From contig NZ_JTJC03000010.1 of assembly GCF_000817735.3 (NCBI RefSeq), positions 1 through 64,000 on the forward strand: a DNA stretch of 64,000 bases. Reading direction: 5' to 3'. Under the pieces are notes generated by a model, which was not told the DNA's origin, did no database searches, and saw only the letters and a program-made list of their open reading frames with translations. Positions 54,658 to 63,905 of this stretch are shown here, one piece after another. Position numbers and translations under genes: made by a program. The stretch is from Scytonema millei VB511283. Lineage in GTDB: Bacteria; Cyanobacteriota; Cyanobacteriia; Cyanobacteriales; Chroococcidiopsidaceae. Position 1 is the first letter of the stretch, and the number at the start of each line of letters is the position of its first letter.

Positions 54658-55743
54658 TTACCTGAACGGTGGAGCATAATGTAAGCCACCTTTCTCCCAG
54701 ATATCGTTCTGACCGCGTGGTAAATTGAATGGCGTGCCAGGTCCAAGATTACGGTTGTAAATCTCGCCGTAGTTGCCGACTTTCCTCACCGCACGGGCAA
54801 CAAAATCATTCGGTAAACCCGCACCTTGACCTAAATTTCCTTCCGTGCCTAGCAATCTTTTGACAACTGGGTCTTGGCTTTTGGCGAATTGGTCGATGTT
54901 TTGAGAATTAATCCCCAGTTCTTCGGCTTCAATTAAACCAAAGATCGTCCACTTAACTGCATCAAACCAGCGAGAGTCTCCGTTTTTCACGGCTGGCGTG
55001 AGTGGTTCTTTGGATAAAAGCGCATCTAGAATAATATTATCTTGCGGATTTTTCAGTGTTGTTCGACGGGATACCAATCCAGAGCGATCGGTACTCACAG
55101 CCTGACACCGACCCTGTTCGTATGCTGCGTAAACGGCATTAGCATCTTCAAATACTAGGGGGGTGTATTTCACTCCAATTTTACGCATCTGATCGGCGAA
55201 GTTTTGCTCGGTAGTGGTTCCCGTCTCCATGCAAACAGCTTTACCCTGCAAACCCTTCAAGTCTTTTGTCCCAGCAGATTTCTTCACCATTACGCCCTGA
55301 CCGTCATAAAACGTCACGGGAAGAAACTCCAGCCCTACCGAAGTATCGCGACTCATCGTCCAAGTCGTATTACGGCTGAGGATATCGACTTCTCCCGCTT
55401 GCAGGGCAGTGAATCTCTCTTTTGCGTTCAGATTGCGGAAATCGACAGCATTCGGATCGTCAAATAAAGCCGCTGCGATCGCCCGACAGATATCCACGTC
55501 GAGTCCAGAATACTTACCTGCTTGGTCTACGTAGCTAAATCCTGGTAAAGTACCACTGACACCGCACGCCAGCCTGCCGCGAGACTTAGCTGCATCTAAT
55601 GTACCCCCTCCCCCCCCTGCGGCTGGGCTGCCTGTTTGGGCGGTTCCCTGTGGCTGTGGTGACTGAGAATAAAATTGGCTGCAAGCAGCTAAAGGAGTTG
55701 CTACCAGCGCAACACCCACTAGCAGTACACTCCTTTTGAACAT
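54658..55743 (-). CDS. natF: amino-acid ABC transporter substrate-binding lipoprotein (NatF/AapJ-like)
   Basis: This periplasmic binding protein has about 361 residues. The start MFKRSVLLVGVALVATPL leads to a lipobox LAAC, so it is a lipoprotein. A low-complexity linker (SPAAGGGGG) precedes the binding domain, which begins LDAAKSRGRLACGVSGTLPG, the general L-amino-acid binding (AapJ) signature. GLDVDICRAIAAALFDD and YEQGRCQAVSTDRSGL are further typical sequences. It captures acidic and neutral amino acids in characterised relatives. I start at ATG 55743 because the lipoprotein signal begins there; the frame is open to 55815. It is the first gene of the transporter cluster. Confidence 0.92.
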   Translation of the reverse strand: MFKRSVLLVGVALVATPLAACSQFYSQSPQPQGTAQTGSPAAGGGGGTLDAAKSRGRLACGVSGTLPGFSYVDQAGKYSGLDVDICRAIAAALFDDPNAVDFRNLNAKERFTALQAGEVDILSRNTTWTMSRDTSVGLEFLPVTFYDGQGVMVKKSAGTKDLKGLQGKAVCMETGTTTEQNFADQMRKIGVKYTPLVFEDANAVYAAYEQGRCQAVSTDRSGLVSRRTTLKNPQDNIILDALLSKEPLTPAVKNGDSRWFDAVKWTIFGLIEAEELGINSQNIDQFAKSQDPVVKRLLGTEGNLGQGAGLPNDFVARAVRKVGNYGEIYNRNLGPGTPFNLPRGQNDIWEKGGLHYAPPFR

Positions 55744-55865
55744 AAATAAATTTGTCCTACTCTTCTCTGTTTTTTTACGATGCACGCTCATACTAAGTGG
55801 TATCAATTGCCACAAAAGCGAGTGTTTCTCTGTAAATTTGATTAGTTAAACTCTACAGCATACCT

Positions 55866-55892
55866 GTGGGGCGCACAGATGTGCGCCCCTAC
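55866..55892. repeat. GTGGGGCGCAC dispersed palindrome
   Basis: GTGGGGCGCACA and TGTGCGCCCCTAC enclose a two-base centre. It is a member of the GTAGGGGCGCAC family and lies upstream of natF. Confidence 0.75.
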
Positions 55893-55915
55893 TAAAATAC
55901 GTAAAAATTGCACCG

Positions 55916-56149
55916 TTAATTCTGATACGAACGACCGCGCCTATAAAGAGTTACTCCTAGAGCAATTCCAGGAATAGTCAAAACTGCTACCCAAGGAGAA
56001 CGCCACCAATCAATTGTTTGCGTCGTGTAGCTGTTCCGATATCTACTGCAAGGATAAGATTGAGCTGGATCGACAGAAGAAAATAAAACTCCACCCGCGA
56101 TCGCAGTTGTGGATAAGATAGCCGCCAACGATAATTTTGCTGCTTTCAT
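55916..56149 (-). CDS. small exported protein of unknown function
   Basis: This 77-residue protein has a signal peptide (KLSLAAILSTTAIAGGVLFS), a short extracytoplasmic part with YPCSRYRNSY, and a C-terminal membrane helix (VAVLTIPGIALGVTLY) followed by basic residues RRGR. No family was recognised. The frame, signal peptide and good spacing from neighbours support a real gene. It lies between natF, on the same strand, and the divergent YdcF gene. Confidence 0.65.
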   Translation of the reverse strand: MKAAKLSLAAILSTTAIAGGVLFSSVDPAQSYPCSRYRNSYTTQTIDWWRSPWVAVLTIPGIALGVTLYRRGRSYQN

Positions 56150-56378
56150 TGTGCATAACTCCCTTAGCTATTACCAGTTCAACTCAAGTCGCCTGACAGA
56201 AGCATTAATTTTTATAAATTGTAATTTTCTTCCCAATAATTTTCCAAAATTTCTTTTGACCTCAGCCACCCTACACTATTGCCTGCTACCCTAGATATTC
56301 GTGTTGTTGCGCTGAAGCTCTGTTAAAGTTCTGAAAAAGCGACGTTACCGACGGGTCAAGCCGCGAAAATCTGGGCGT

Positions 56379-56909
56379 ATGGGTTGGTGTTGTCTGATGC
56401 TACTACTGCCTACCTTATTGTGGCTGGGATACAAAGAGGTGAAAAGCCAGTTGGAGCCATATCAAGCAATTCTCGTCCTCGGCGGTTCAGTCCAACGAGA
56501 GAAGTTTGCGATTGAATTTGCACGGAACAAGCCAGATTTACCAATTTGGGTTTCTGGTGGAAGTCCGAAAGAATACGCCCGTAATTTATTTACCCAAGCT
56601 GGTGTCGATCGCAGTCGCTTGCATTTAGACTACCAGGCAGTCGATACGGTCACAAACTTTACTACTTTAGTCGGCGAGTTTCAAAAGCGGGGCATCAAGA
56701 AGATCTACCTGATCACGTCTGATTATCATATGCGCCGTGCCGAAACAATCGGTCAAATTGTCTTAGGTAGTCGTGGGATTGATTTTACCCCGATTTCCGT
56801 TCCCTCCAAGCGATCGCCAGAACCCTACAACAAAACCATCCGCGACGGAGGTAGAGCTTTGCTCTGGGTGCTGACAGGACGCACGGGTTCGACATTGACG
56901 AAAAGATAA
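56379..56909 (+). CDS. YdcF/ElyC family (DUF218) membrane protein
   Basis: This 176-residue protein has one N-terminal membrane helix (GWCCLMLLLPTLLWLGY) and a DUF218 domain outside the membrane. Typical sequences are YQAILVLGGSVQ, LPIWVSGGSPKEYA, AVDTVTNFTTLVG and IYLITSDYHMRRA. Relatives SanA and ElyC act in envelope integrity and peptidoglycan precursor handling; the biochemical role is not settled. The gene stands alone. A short repeat block follows its stop. Confidence 0.87.
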   Translation: MGWCCLMLLLPTLLWLGYKEVKSQLEPYQAILVLGGSVQREKFAIEFARNKPDLPIWVSGGSPKEYARNLFTQAGVDRSRLHLDYQAVDTVTNFTTLVGEFQKRGIKKIYLITSDYHMRRAETIGQIVLGSRGIDFTPISVPSKRSPEPYNKTIRDGGRALLWVLTGRTGSTLTKR

Positions 56910-56911
56910 GT

Positions 56912-57040
56912 CAGAAGTCGGGCGTCGGTGAAGAGAGCTGAGAGAGCTGGGGAAGCTGGGGCAGAAAAAACAACTGTTAACCGTCAACTGTCAGCCGTCA
57001 ACTAACAATCAATTACCAATTACCCGTTACCTCTCACCTC
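56912..57040. repeat. mixed heptamer repeats after the YdcF gene
   Basis: GAGAGCTGAGAGAGCTGGGG units and TTAACCGTCAACTG units are recognisable. They match the CAGCTCCCT and TTGACGG modules elsewhere. Confidence 0.6.
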
Positions 57041-57142
57041 TTGATAGATGTGATTTTAGATTTGACAGATTAAATTTATGTTGATTACCCATGTTTGTTT
57101 GTGGTGGCGATCGCGGTTCGATGAGCCACTGTTTATGTATCT

Positions 57143-58072
57143 ATGATTATCGATTCAAGCAGTACAAAATTATTATCTCGCGCCAGCGATCGCTCTAAAT
57201 TGGGTTTAGTTTGTATCACCGTTTCTAAAGCAGTCCGCTATCGTACCATGACGCGGACGCGCTACCTCAAGTTGAGTGCAGCAGAACGGGAAACTGTCTT
57301 GCGAGAACTGTATCTAAGCAATTTAACTCGCTTGGATGCGGCAATATCTTTTTGTCAAACAAACCAAATCTTCCTCTATCGAATGCCTTCGGGTTTGTTT
57401 CCCCTGAGTGACATGGAAGACGGCATCGGACAAGCTATCTTAGCAGAAATGGCTGCCGATTTAGCCGCAGTGGGAACGCGATCGCAACTACTGGGCATCC
57501 GAATGGTACTCCATCCCGATCAATTTGTGGTACTAAGTTCTGACTCGCCACAAGTCGTGGAAAACAGTATCAAAATTTTGACACAACATGCCCAAATTAT
57601 GGACTTGCTCAGTTTACCGCGATCGGCTTGGGCGTGTATGAATATTCACGGAGGCAAAGCTCAGAGAACTGCGCAATTGGTGCAAGTTGTCAATCGTCTT
57701 CCAGAAGCAATTAAAAGCCGCCTCACTTTTGAAAATGACGAATATGCCTACAGTGCTGAGGAAATCTTAGCCGTTTGTCAGCAGGCAAAAGTCCCAATGG
57801 TCTTTGACGCTCACCATCACATTTGTCACGAGAAACTAGAAAGCTACGATCATCCCTCCGTAGCCGAGATGTTTTATGCTGCTAGATCGACGTGGGAAAA
57901 TCCAGATTGGCAACTCGTCCACATTTCTAACGGTGAAGCAGCTTTCGGTGACAGACAGCATAGCGAATTTATTACCGTTATGCCTAGTATCTACCGAGAA
58001 GCGCCCTGGATTGAAATTGAAGCTAAGGCAAAAGAAGAAGCGATCGCGGCTTTGACCAACAACAATTGGTGA
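57143..58072 (+). CDS. uvsE: UV damage endonuclease
   Basis: UvsE nicks DNA 5' to UV photoproducts and other lesions and starts an alternative excision-repair pathway. The 309-residue TIM-barrel protein begins after a short leader with KLGLVCITVSKAVRYRTMT. It has NLTRLDAAISFC, FLYRMPSGLFPLS, HPDQFVVLSSD, NIHGGKAQR, LTFENDEYAYS, FDAHHHICH and ISNGE, which carry the metal ligands. The enzyme is found in a scattered set of bacteria, among them sun-exposed and desiccation-tolerant species. The gene stands alone with its own start at ATG 57143. Confidence 0.93.
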   Translation: MIIDSSSTKLLSRASDRSKLGLVCITVSKAVRYRTMTRTRYLKLSAAERETVLRELYLSNLTRLDAAISFCQTNQIFLYRMPSGLFPLSDMEDGIGQAILAEMAADLAAVGTRSQLLGIRMVLHPDQFVVLSSDSPQVVENSIKILTQHAQIMDLLSLPRSAWACMNIHGGKAQRTAQLVQVVNRLPEAIKSRLTFENDEYAYSAEEILAVCQQAKVPMVFDAHHHICHEKLESYDHPSVAEMFYAARSTWENPDWQLVHISNGEAAFGDRQHSEFITVMPSIYREAPWIEIEAKAKEEAIAALTNNNW

Positions 58073-58146
58073 TAATATTTGCTGTTATCGCTGCTTAACT
58101 GCGAAACCTGCATTCTTGATGCGAGCAGAATTTGGTTGAAATCAAT

Positions 58147-59565
58147 ATGTCATCTCTGCAAAAAACTCAAATAGCATTTCGTCCAGTACGGCGCTTTCTC
58201 TGGCTAGAACGATTGATTGCTCTTGTGGTTTTACTGAATTTCTTCCTTGTCTTGTTTGATTTATCATATATTCCCTGGCGAGACTTTTATTTTGAGAAAG
58301 TTCCTCAAATTGTTCAGCACTACGATCCCATTAAAGGTATCGAACCTCATCGAGAAACAACCCGATATCTGGCTCAATTTCAACAAATCAAACAACAAAT
58401 CGAGCAGACGGGTATTCAGTCCCCAGAAGTCGAAAATTTATTAGCTCAAATGCGGCAACTTAGCGATGAGTTAATCGAAGATAACCCTTTTGCGATCGCC
58501 CAGAAAACCGGACATTTAGAAAAGATCAAAAATCAAGTCCGCGATCGCGTCCATATTAACTCAGCTCATCAAGCTTTTGATACTTTTTGGAGTCAGGCTT
58601 ATCTCAATCGCGCAGGCTGGGAGCGAGAATTAGATTTCTTCACGACAAATCTTCAACCGCTCATAGAAACTAACTACTATCGTGGCATTAATACCCGAGG
58701 TAGATTCATCGATCGCTTTTGGCTCATTGACATACCTTTCATCGCTTTTTTTGGCTTAGAAATTCTGATTCGCACTTTCTTTATCAGCCGTCAAAGACCA
58801 GATTTAAATTGGCTAGAGGCACTGCTAAGGCGTTGGTACGATTTATTTCTCCTCTTACCATTTTGGCGCTGGCTGAGGGTAATTCCAGTAACAATACGGC
58901 TTTATCAAGCACAATTATTAAATCTCGAACCTGTTCGCAAGCAAATTAAATATGATTTTGTCACTAATTTCGCTGAAGAAATGACAGAAATTGTTGGCGT
59001 GCGGTTAATCGATCAAATGCAAGACTCAATCGAACGGGGTGATGCAGCTGAGTGGTTATTAAGGACGGGACGTTACCAACCCTATATCAATATTAATAAC
59101 ACTAATGAAGTGCAAGAAATTGCTAATCGCTTACTGCGCATGACAATTTATCAAGTCATTCCCAAAGTCCAAACTGATATTGAATCATTACTCCACTACA
59201 GTATCGAAAATGCCATTAAGAAAACTCAAATGTACCAGCAAATACAGCATTTACCAGGTATGGAAACTCTACCTCGTCAAGTTTCATCAAAATTAGCTAA
59301 CGATATTTCTCAATCTACCTACACAACTTTAACCAATTTACTTGAAGATCCCGTAGTTATAGAAAAATCAAGTCACTTAATTCAAAATTTTAGTATTGCC
59401 CTGGAAACAGAAGTTAAAAAACAGCATAACTTGCAAGCACTCAAGTCATTATTTGTAGACTTACTAGAAGAAGTCAAAATTAATTACGTCAAAGATATTG
59501 CCCAAGGTGGAGTTGAAAGAAGTTGGGAAGAAGCAAATCAATTGCGCCGTATCATCCGTCAGTAG
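58147..59565 (+). CDS. membrane protein of unknown function
   Basis: This protein of about 472 residues is not assigned to a family. A first membrane helix (ERLIALVVLLNFFLVLFDLS) lies near residue 25. A long, charged, helical loop (about 45-190, with FQQIKQQIEQTG) follows, then a second membrane segment (WLIDIPFIAFFGLEILIRTF) near 205 and a third hydrophobic stretch (YDLFLLLPFWRWLRVIPV) near 245. The last 200 residues are helical and soluble, with heptad-like patterns. The layout suggests a scaffold or mechanosensory type protein. I believe similar proteins are conserved in cyanobacteria, but this is from memory. I use ATG 58147 over TTG 58132. Confidence 0.75.
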   Translation: MSSLQKTQIAFRPVRRFLWLERLIALVVLLNFFLVLFDLSYIPWRDFYFEKVPQIVQHYDPIKGIEPHRETTRYLAQFQQIKQQIEQTGIQSPEVENLLAQMRQLSDELIEDNPFAIAQKTGHLEKIKNQVRDRVHINSAHQAFDTFWSQAYLNRAGWERELDFFTTNLQPLIETNYYRGINTRGRFIDRFWLIDIPFIAFFGLEILIRTFFISRQRPDLNWLEALLRRWYDLFLLLPFWRWLRVIPVTIRLYQAQLLNLEPVRKQIKYDFVTNFAEEMTEIVGVRLIDQMQDSIERGDAAEWLLRTGRYQPYININNTNEVQEIANRLLRMTIYQVIPKVQTDIESLLHYSIENAIKKTQMYQQIQHLPGMETLPRQVSSKLANDISQSTYTTLTNLLEDPVVIEKSSHLIQNFSIALETEVKKQHNLQALKSLFVDLLEEVKINYVKDIAQGGVERSWEEANQLRRIIRQ

Positions 59566-59584
59566 AAGTAAATTTTTAGCAATA

Positions 59585-59695
59585 TGTCACGCAAAGACAA
59601 GGACACTTGCGTGCGAGTGTATCCCCCGTTGAGCAAAGTGTCCGCGCAAAGGCGCAAAGGGTGCTTAGCGTCTCTGCGTCTTTGCGCGAAACAAA
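59585..59695. repeat. GCGCAAAG repeat cluster
   Basis: CACGCAAAGAC, GCGCAAAGGCGCAAAG and the inverse CTCTGCGTCTTTGCGC occur close together, forming a potential hairpin. Such sequences are common between genes in repeat-rich cyanobacteria. Confidence 0.6.
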
Positions 59696-59745
59696 TCTTA
59701 AGAATCGAATTCCCAGCTACAATTAAGAAATGTTAAGAAAAATTT

Positions 59746-60411
59746 GTGAGTATGATGCAAAATACAGCTGATGCTGGAACGAGTGCAATAACTCAACTGA
59801 CAGCAATTAATGCAGCTAAGGTGCTGACGGTTATTTGCCTAACAATTTGTGCAATCGTTTTTGGCATATCCGACTTACGCCAAGTTATCTATCTTTGTTT
59901 ACACGTTAGCTATTGTCTATGGTGGCTGCTAGAACAGTGGTTCTTTCCTAACCGACGACAGATATTTAACGAACCCATAGGAGTAGGAGGTTTTAGCTTC
60001 ACTTTGATATTTGTCGGAGTATTCTATACCTTACCTGGATATTTGGCATTTACCAACCCAACACCTATTTCTGCACTTGCAATAGCGATCGCCATACCAC
60101 TTTACATCTTCGGGACTCTAATTAATACCACTGCTGACGTACAAAAACTAACTGCTAAGCAATACGGGGTAGGTTTAGTGCAGGATGGAGTTTGGAGATT
60201 TTCCCGCAATATTAACTACTTCGGTGATTTGATACGCTATCTCAGTTTTAGCGTCGTTGCGGGTTCTTTATGGGCTTATCTCGTACCAGGAACTATTACC
60301 CTCCTCTATCTCCAGCGGATTTCTCAGAAAGAACAAACTATGTCTGACAAGTATGGCGAGTATGCAGCGTATCAAGAGTCTAGCAGCCGCTTGATTCCTT
60401 TTCTTTGGTGA
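59746..60411 (+). CDS. DUF1295-like / isoprenylcysteine methyltransferase-related membrane protein
   Basis: This 221-residue integral membrane protein has about six helices. The C-terminal part has LVQDGVWRFSRNINYFGDLIRY, the pattern seen in steroid 5-alpha-reductase-like and phospholipid/isoprenylcysteine methyltransferase families, and ends KYGEYAAYQESSSRLIPFLW. The substrate is not known; it may be a lipid modifying enzyme. The annotated start is GTG 59746, with ATG 59752 as a close alternative. It stands alone on the plus strand. Confidence 0.75.
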   Translation: MSMMQNTADAGTSAITQLTAINAAKVLTVICLTICAIVFGISDLRQVIYLCLHVSYCLWWLLEQWFFPNRRQIFNEPIGVGGFSFTLIFVGVFYTLPGYLAFTNPTPISALAIAIAIPLYIFGTLINTTADVQKLTAKQYGVGLVQDGVWRFSRNINYFGDLIRYLSFSVVAGSLWAYLVPGTITLLYLQRISQKEQTMSDKYGEYAAYQESSSRLIPFLW

Positions 60412-60489
60412 GTCAGGGCAGCATACCATATCCATTCTGAGAAGGCGTACAATCGTGCGCCCTCAAGCCATGCCAAAATTAATAATTCG

Positions 60490-60518
60490 TACTCATAACG
60501 AGTATGATATACTTGACA
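60490..60518 (+). promoter_or_regulatory. palindrome and -35-like sequence upstream of the ZIP gene
   Basis: TACTC and GAGTA are inverted arms around five bases (60490-60504), followed by an exact TTGACA at 60513-60518. No good -10 lies 17 bases later. It could be a metal-regulator operator, but it does not match the Zur box known to me. Confidence 0.3.
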
Positions 60519-60609
60519 TTCAGGTAATATCTTTTTACACATGTAAACCCAAGCAACATGTATTTAAATTGCTATTTCACCATTACTATCACTACTGCGA
60601 TCGCTATTT

Positions 60610-61386
60610 ATGAACGTCGTTCTGGTTGGATTTCTTGCTAGTCTACTCGCTGGACTGGCAACTTTTGTTGGAGCTTTACCAATTTTACTACCAATTAATT
60701 TGACCCAGAGAATCCAGGGAATTATGTTGGGGTTTGGTGGGGGAGTCATGTTAGCAGCTACAGCTTTTTCTCTCATCGTTCCAGGCACGGAAGCAGCAGA
60801 AAACATTGGTTATTCCAGGGCGATCGCTGCTTTAATTATGGTTATAGGTATTTTGTTGGGCGGATTGTTTTTACAAATTGCCCACCATGCTTTACCGCAC
60901 GAACATTTTTTCAAAGGGCGAGAAAATTGTCGAGGTAAAAGTATGAAACAAATTTGGTTATTTATCGCCGCAATTACAATTCATAACTTTCCTGAAGGAT
61001 TAGCTGTGGGAGTCAGTTTTGGAAGTGGAAATATCGAACAAGGGCTACCTGTTGCTGTAGGTATTGGCTTACAAAATATGCCAGAAGGTTTAGTAGTAGC
61101 CCTCTCATTAATCTCAGAAAGATATTCTACTAGCTATGCTTTAGGAGTTTCTCTACTTACGGGTTTAGTAGAGCCTTTGGGCGGTTTAGTTGGTGCTGGC
61201 GTAGCAAGTATAGCTCAGTTTGTTTTACCCTGGGCAATGGCATTTGCAGCCGGAGCAATGCTATTCGTAATCAGCGACGATATTATCCCCGAATCGCACC
61301 GTAAAGGATTAGAAACAGAGGGAACTATTGGTGTCATGTTAGGTTTTGTGGTAATGATGTTTTTAGATATTGCATTAGGTGGATAG
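60610..61386 (+). CDS. ZIP family divalent metal transporter
   Basis: This inner-membrane importer of zinc or related divalent metals has 258 residues and about eight helices. The two metal-binding helices are clear: AAITIHNFPEGLAVGV in helix 4 and GIGLQNMPEGLVVAL in helix 5. The loop between helices 3 and 4 contains HHALPHEHFFKG, a histidine-rich metal site. The length and sequence fit the ZupT/GufA-like branch. No metal-regulator gene is adjacent. Confidence 0.9.
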   Translation: MNVVLVGFLASLLAGLATFVGALPILLPINLTQRIQGIMLGFGGGVMLAATAFSLIVPGTEAAENIGYSRAIAALIMVIGILLGGLFLQIAHHALPHEHFFKGRENCRGKSMKQIWLFIAAITIHNFPEGLAVGVSFGSGNIEQGLPVAVGIGLQNMPEGLVVALSLISERYSTSYALGVSLLTGLVEPLGGLVGAGVASIAQFVLPWAMAFAAGAMLFVISDDIIPESHRKGLETEGTIGVMLGFVVMMFLDIALGG

Positions 61387-61462
61387 TCAGTTGACAGTTA
61401 TCAGTTATCAGTTGTCAAGAAAGTGGTTTTGAATTTTGACTTTTAACTTTTGACTTTTGACT
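61384..61462. repeat. TTATCAG and TTTTGAC tandem repeats
   Basis: TTGACAG/TTATCAG heptamers are followed by TTTTGAC heptamers, filling the space between the ZIP gene and the converging small gene. Confidence 0.7.
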
Positions 61463-61761
61463 TAATCTTTCGATTCTAATTGTTTGATTTTCCGCTCTAA
61501 TTCAAATTCGCGATCGCTCACAATTGTTTCTAAATTGGCGATGCGTTGCTCAAGCTGTTTTGGATCGCTATTTGTTAACGATTTATATTTATTGTCATCG
61601 CGCCAGACAAAGTACGTACCTGTAGCAGCTCCGGCGATCGCGGCTAGCGGTAAAATAGGACCACTCCTAGTTACGCTTGAAAGTGGAATGCAAATTGCTA
61701 GCATTCCTGTGGCAAAAGCCCAAATTTTTGAAGTTGCAGCAACGCGGATATCTTTACTCAT
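61462..61761 (-). CDS. small membrane protein with C-terminal coiled coil, unknown
   Basis: This 99-residue protein has two hydrophobic segments (KIWAFATGMLAICIPLS and ILPLAAIAGAATGTYFVW), then a charged helical tail (LEQRIANLETIVSDREFELE) with a clear heptad pattern, suggesting self-association. It has no recognised family. The last codons border the TTTTGAC repeat. The intact frame and the ordered architecture favour a real gene. Confidence 0.65.
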   Translation of the reverse strand: MSKDIRVAATSKIWAFATGMLAICIPLSSVTRSGPILPLAAIAGAATGTYFVWRDDNKYKSLTNSDPKQLEQRIANLETIVSDREFELERKIKQLESKD

Positions 61762-62138
61762 TGCCTGCTTCCTATACGGAGATTACTGACAAACTATTTA
61801 ATTTTACTGTAGCAACGATTTTCAGTATCTTTTCGTCAGCTTTGCAAAAATTTTACCAGTTCGTCCGAACTACGTAGCACGTGCCTGCATCGATCTGCTT
61901 ACGCACGATCGTGATTATTATATAAATCTCTTCAGTCAAAATAGAATTTCGCTTGTTTTTGCATGTTATTCATAATTTTAAGCCCTTAAACTTTAAGTAG
62001 ATATACTACGGTAACAAAAGCGATCTCCTGGATATAATCGCGATTATCCATCTATGAGATATCTGCAAAATAGTAGATTCGACAGTTAACCAGAATATTT
62101 TTGCTTTTTGCCACAGTTTTATTGCTAATCAAAAAAAT
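61762..62138. other. divergent intergenic region, no gene seen
   Basis: There are 377 bases upstream of both the small membrane protein and the CsgG-like gene. AT-rich stretches and one GCGATC-type site are visible. No RNA motif or operator was recognised. Confidence 0.4.
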
Positions 62139-63167
62139 ATGCGAACTCATGTGAAATTAGCGACTCGTTCGCTGAATTTGTTATGTGTTTTTGGTTTATT
62201 GAGTACGACTAATTTAACTTTGCTGACACCTAAAGTTCATGCTCAAATTCCCGAAAAAACTGAAACTAACCAAATAGCTAACCAAACACAAACAACGCAA
62301 CGTCAGCGAGTTGCCGTACTAGACTTTGATTTTGCCGATACTGGCAGTGTTAATTTTGCTAATATCTTTGGTGGTGCTAGCCCAGCCCAAGGAGTGAGTA
62401 ACTTAATTACAAATGCATTAGTGAAAGATGGTTCTTATAGTGTCATCGAACGGAGTAAAATTGACGCTATTTTACAGGAACAAAACTTAGGTGCTTCGGG
62501 ACGGATAAATCCAGAAACCGCTGCTCAAATTGGTAGAGTTTTGGGAGTTGATGCTGTCATAATTGGTGCGGTGACTCAATTTAATATTGAAGCAAATAAT
62601 TCTGGTAACGGCTTTTGCGTTTTTGGAGTTTGTTCGGCTAAACAAAAAAGTCGGGCGATCGTGCAAATTGATGCTAGACTCGTCAGCACGACTACCGCAG
62701 AAATTCTCGCAGCAACTCAAGGTAAAGGAGAAGTTGATAAAAAAAGTAAAGCTTTAAATGTGGGTGGTATTTATCACGAGTCAAAAAATGCCGATCCTGA
62801 AACTTTATTGAGTGCAGCCGCAGAACTCGCTGTCAATGAAATTACCCGAGAAATCGTTGCTTCTGCCTCCAAAGTGACTACAGCAGCTTCGTTTACACCG
62901 AATGTTAATGCTGTAGTTGCTGATGTCACCAATAATTTAGTCACAATTAACAAAGGACAGGAAGCAGGCTTAAAAACAGGAATGAAAATCTCGGTCGAGC
63001 GAGTAGCTAAAGAAATTAAAGACCCTGAAACTGGCAAAACTCTCCGTGCTTTAACGTCTCCGATTGGTACGATTGAATTAACAGAAGTCGGTCAAGGTTT
63101 TGCCACTGGTAAAGTTACAAATGGTACGGGTTTTAAACGAGGAGATATGGCAAAAGCCGGACAATAG
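62139..63167 (+). CDS. CsgG-domain exported protein
   Basis: This 342-residue protein has a signal peptide ending near VHAQIPEK. The middle matches the CsgG/LpoB-like fold: RVAVLDFDFAD, NLITNALVKDGSYSVIERSK, ILQEQNLGASGRINPETAAQ and GRVLGVDAVIIGAVTQF. These sequences are typical of CsgG, which forms the curli export pore in E. coli, and of related envelope proteins. No curli genes are nearby and there is no lipobox cysteine, so a pore role is doubtful. The C-terminal part (about 255-340) is a beta-rich domain with NKGQEAGLKTGMKISVER. Terminated by a clear hairpin at 63192. Confidence 0.85.
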   Translation: MRTHVKLATRSLNLLCVFGLLSTTNLTLLTPKVHAQIPEKTETNQIANQTQTTQRQRVAVLDFDFADTGSVNFANIFGGASPAQGVSNLITNALVKDGSYSVIERSKIDAILQEQNLGASGRINPETAAQIGRVLGVDAVIIGAVTQFNIEANNSGNGFCVFGVCSAKQKSRAIVQIDARLVSTTTAEILAATQGKGEVDKKSKALNVGGIYHESKNADPETLLSAAAELAVNEITREIVASASKVTTAASFTPNVNAVVADVTNNLVTINKGQEAGLKTGMKISVERVAKEIKDPETGKTLRALTSPIGTIELTEVGQGFATGKVTNGTGFKRGDMAKAGQ

Positions 63168-63191
63168 AGAGGAATTAGGGATCAAATGTAG

Positions 63192-63214
63192 GGTGGGCAA
63201 TGCCCACCTTTTTT
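63192..63214 (+). terminator. Rho-independent terminator of the CsgG-like gene
   Basis: GGTGGGC and GCCCACC pair around a three-base loop, followed by six T residues. It lies 25 bases after the stop codon. Confidence 0.85.
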
Positions 63215-63220
63215 ATCGTC

Positions 63221-63300
63221 TATGGCTCGTGACCAATGACTCGCGATCGATGACAAATAACCAATGACAAATGACAAACGATCGCTAACAAACGACCAAT
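63221..63300. repeat. ACCAATG/ACAAATG repeat block
   Basis: Units such as GACCAATGACT, ACAAATAACCAATGACAAATG and ACAAACGATCGC lie between the terminator and the next gene. Confidence 0.6.
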
Positions 63301-63376
63301 ACCTGTAATAATTAAGATATTTAGAAGTTTCAAAAATCGCTTTCAGTCAGAGTGACTGTAAGGTAAAAATACCAAA

Positions 63377-63784
63377 ATGACTAATGCGAATACTAGCAAC
63401 GCCAGACCGTTTTTCTACCCCAACCGCACCTTAGAGCGGGCGCGTCGGGCGCTGATTTGTTCTAGTTTTAACTTACACTTATTCCAGGCAATGATAGCTC
63501 AAAGCGTGCCAGTCATGGCGATCGCAGGCAACTCTGGTATGGAAAAAGGCTATAGCCAACGCCCATTAACAGAACTTGCAGTAGACAACGAACTCTTTTG
63601 GCTGATTCAAGTCGGCATTTTGCGACGCGAGGTAGACGGACAGGGAATCACAGATAGTTTTCGGCTCACGCCTCTGGGCAGACAGCTAGTAGAGCGATAC
63701 GCTCAGCATGGTAAGTGGGATACTCCAACGTGGCGCGATCGCCTTTACAATACCCTGAGTCGCTGGCTGCGACTGCCTTTTTAG
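63377..63784 (+). CDS. Npun_F0494 family protein (cyanobacterial, unknown function)
   Basis: This 135-residue soluble protein begins after a short variable leader with YPNRTLERARRALICSSFN. The middle has GNSGMEKGYSQRPLTELAVD and the end resembles a winged-helix-like stretch (ITDSFRLTPLGRQLVERY). It matches my memory of a cyanobacterium-only protein family named after a Nostoc punctiforme locus. No function is known. The C-terminal part suggests possible DNA or protein binding. It stands 121 bases before the cobQ start. Confidence 0.75.
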   Translation: MTNANTSNARPFFYPNRTLERARRALICSSFNLHLFQAMIAQSVPVMAIAGNSGMEKGYSQRPLTELAVDNELFWLIQVGILRREVDGQGITDSFRLTPLGRQLVERYAQHGKWDTPTWRDRLYNTLSRWLRLPF

Positions 63785-63905
63785 GTGAATGCCTTAAATT
63801 TGTAAGCGTAAAAGTTAAGAATCAGCAAAAAAGGGGAAAAATAAACACAGAAACCCATCTCGGTCTGAAATTTCTGCCTTTACCTGCTCAAGCCGATAGC
63901 CGCAT

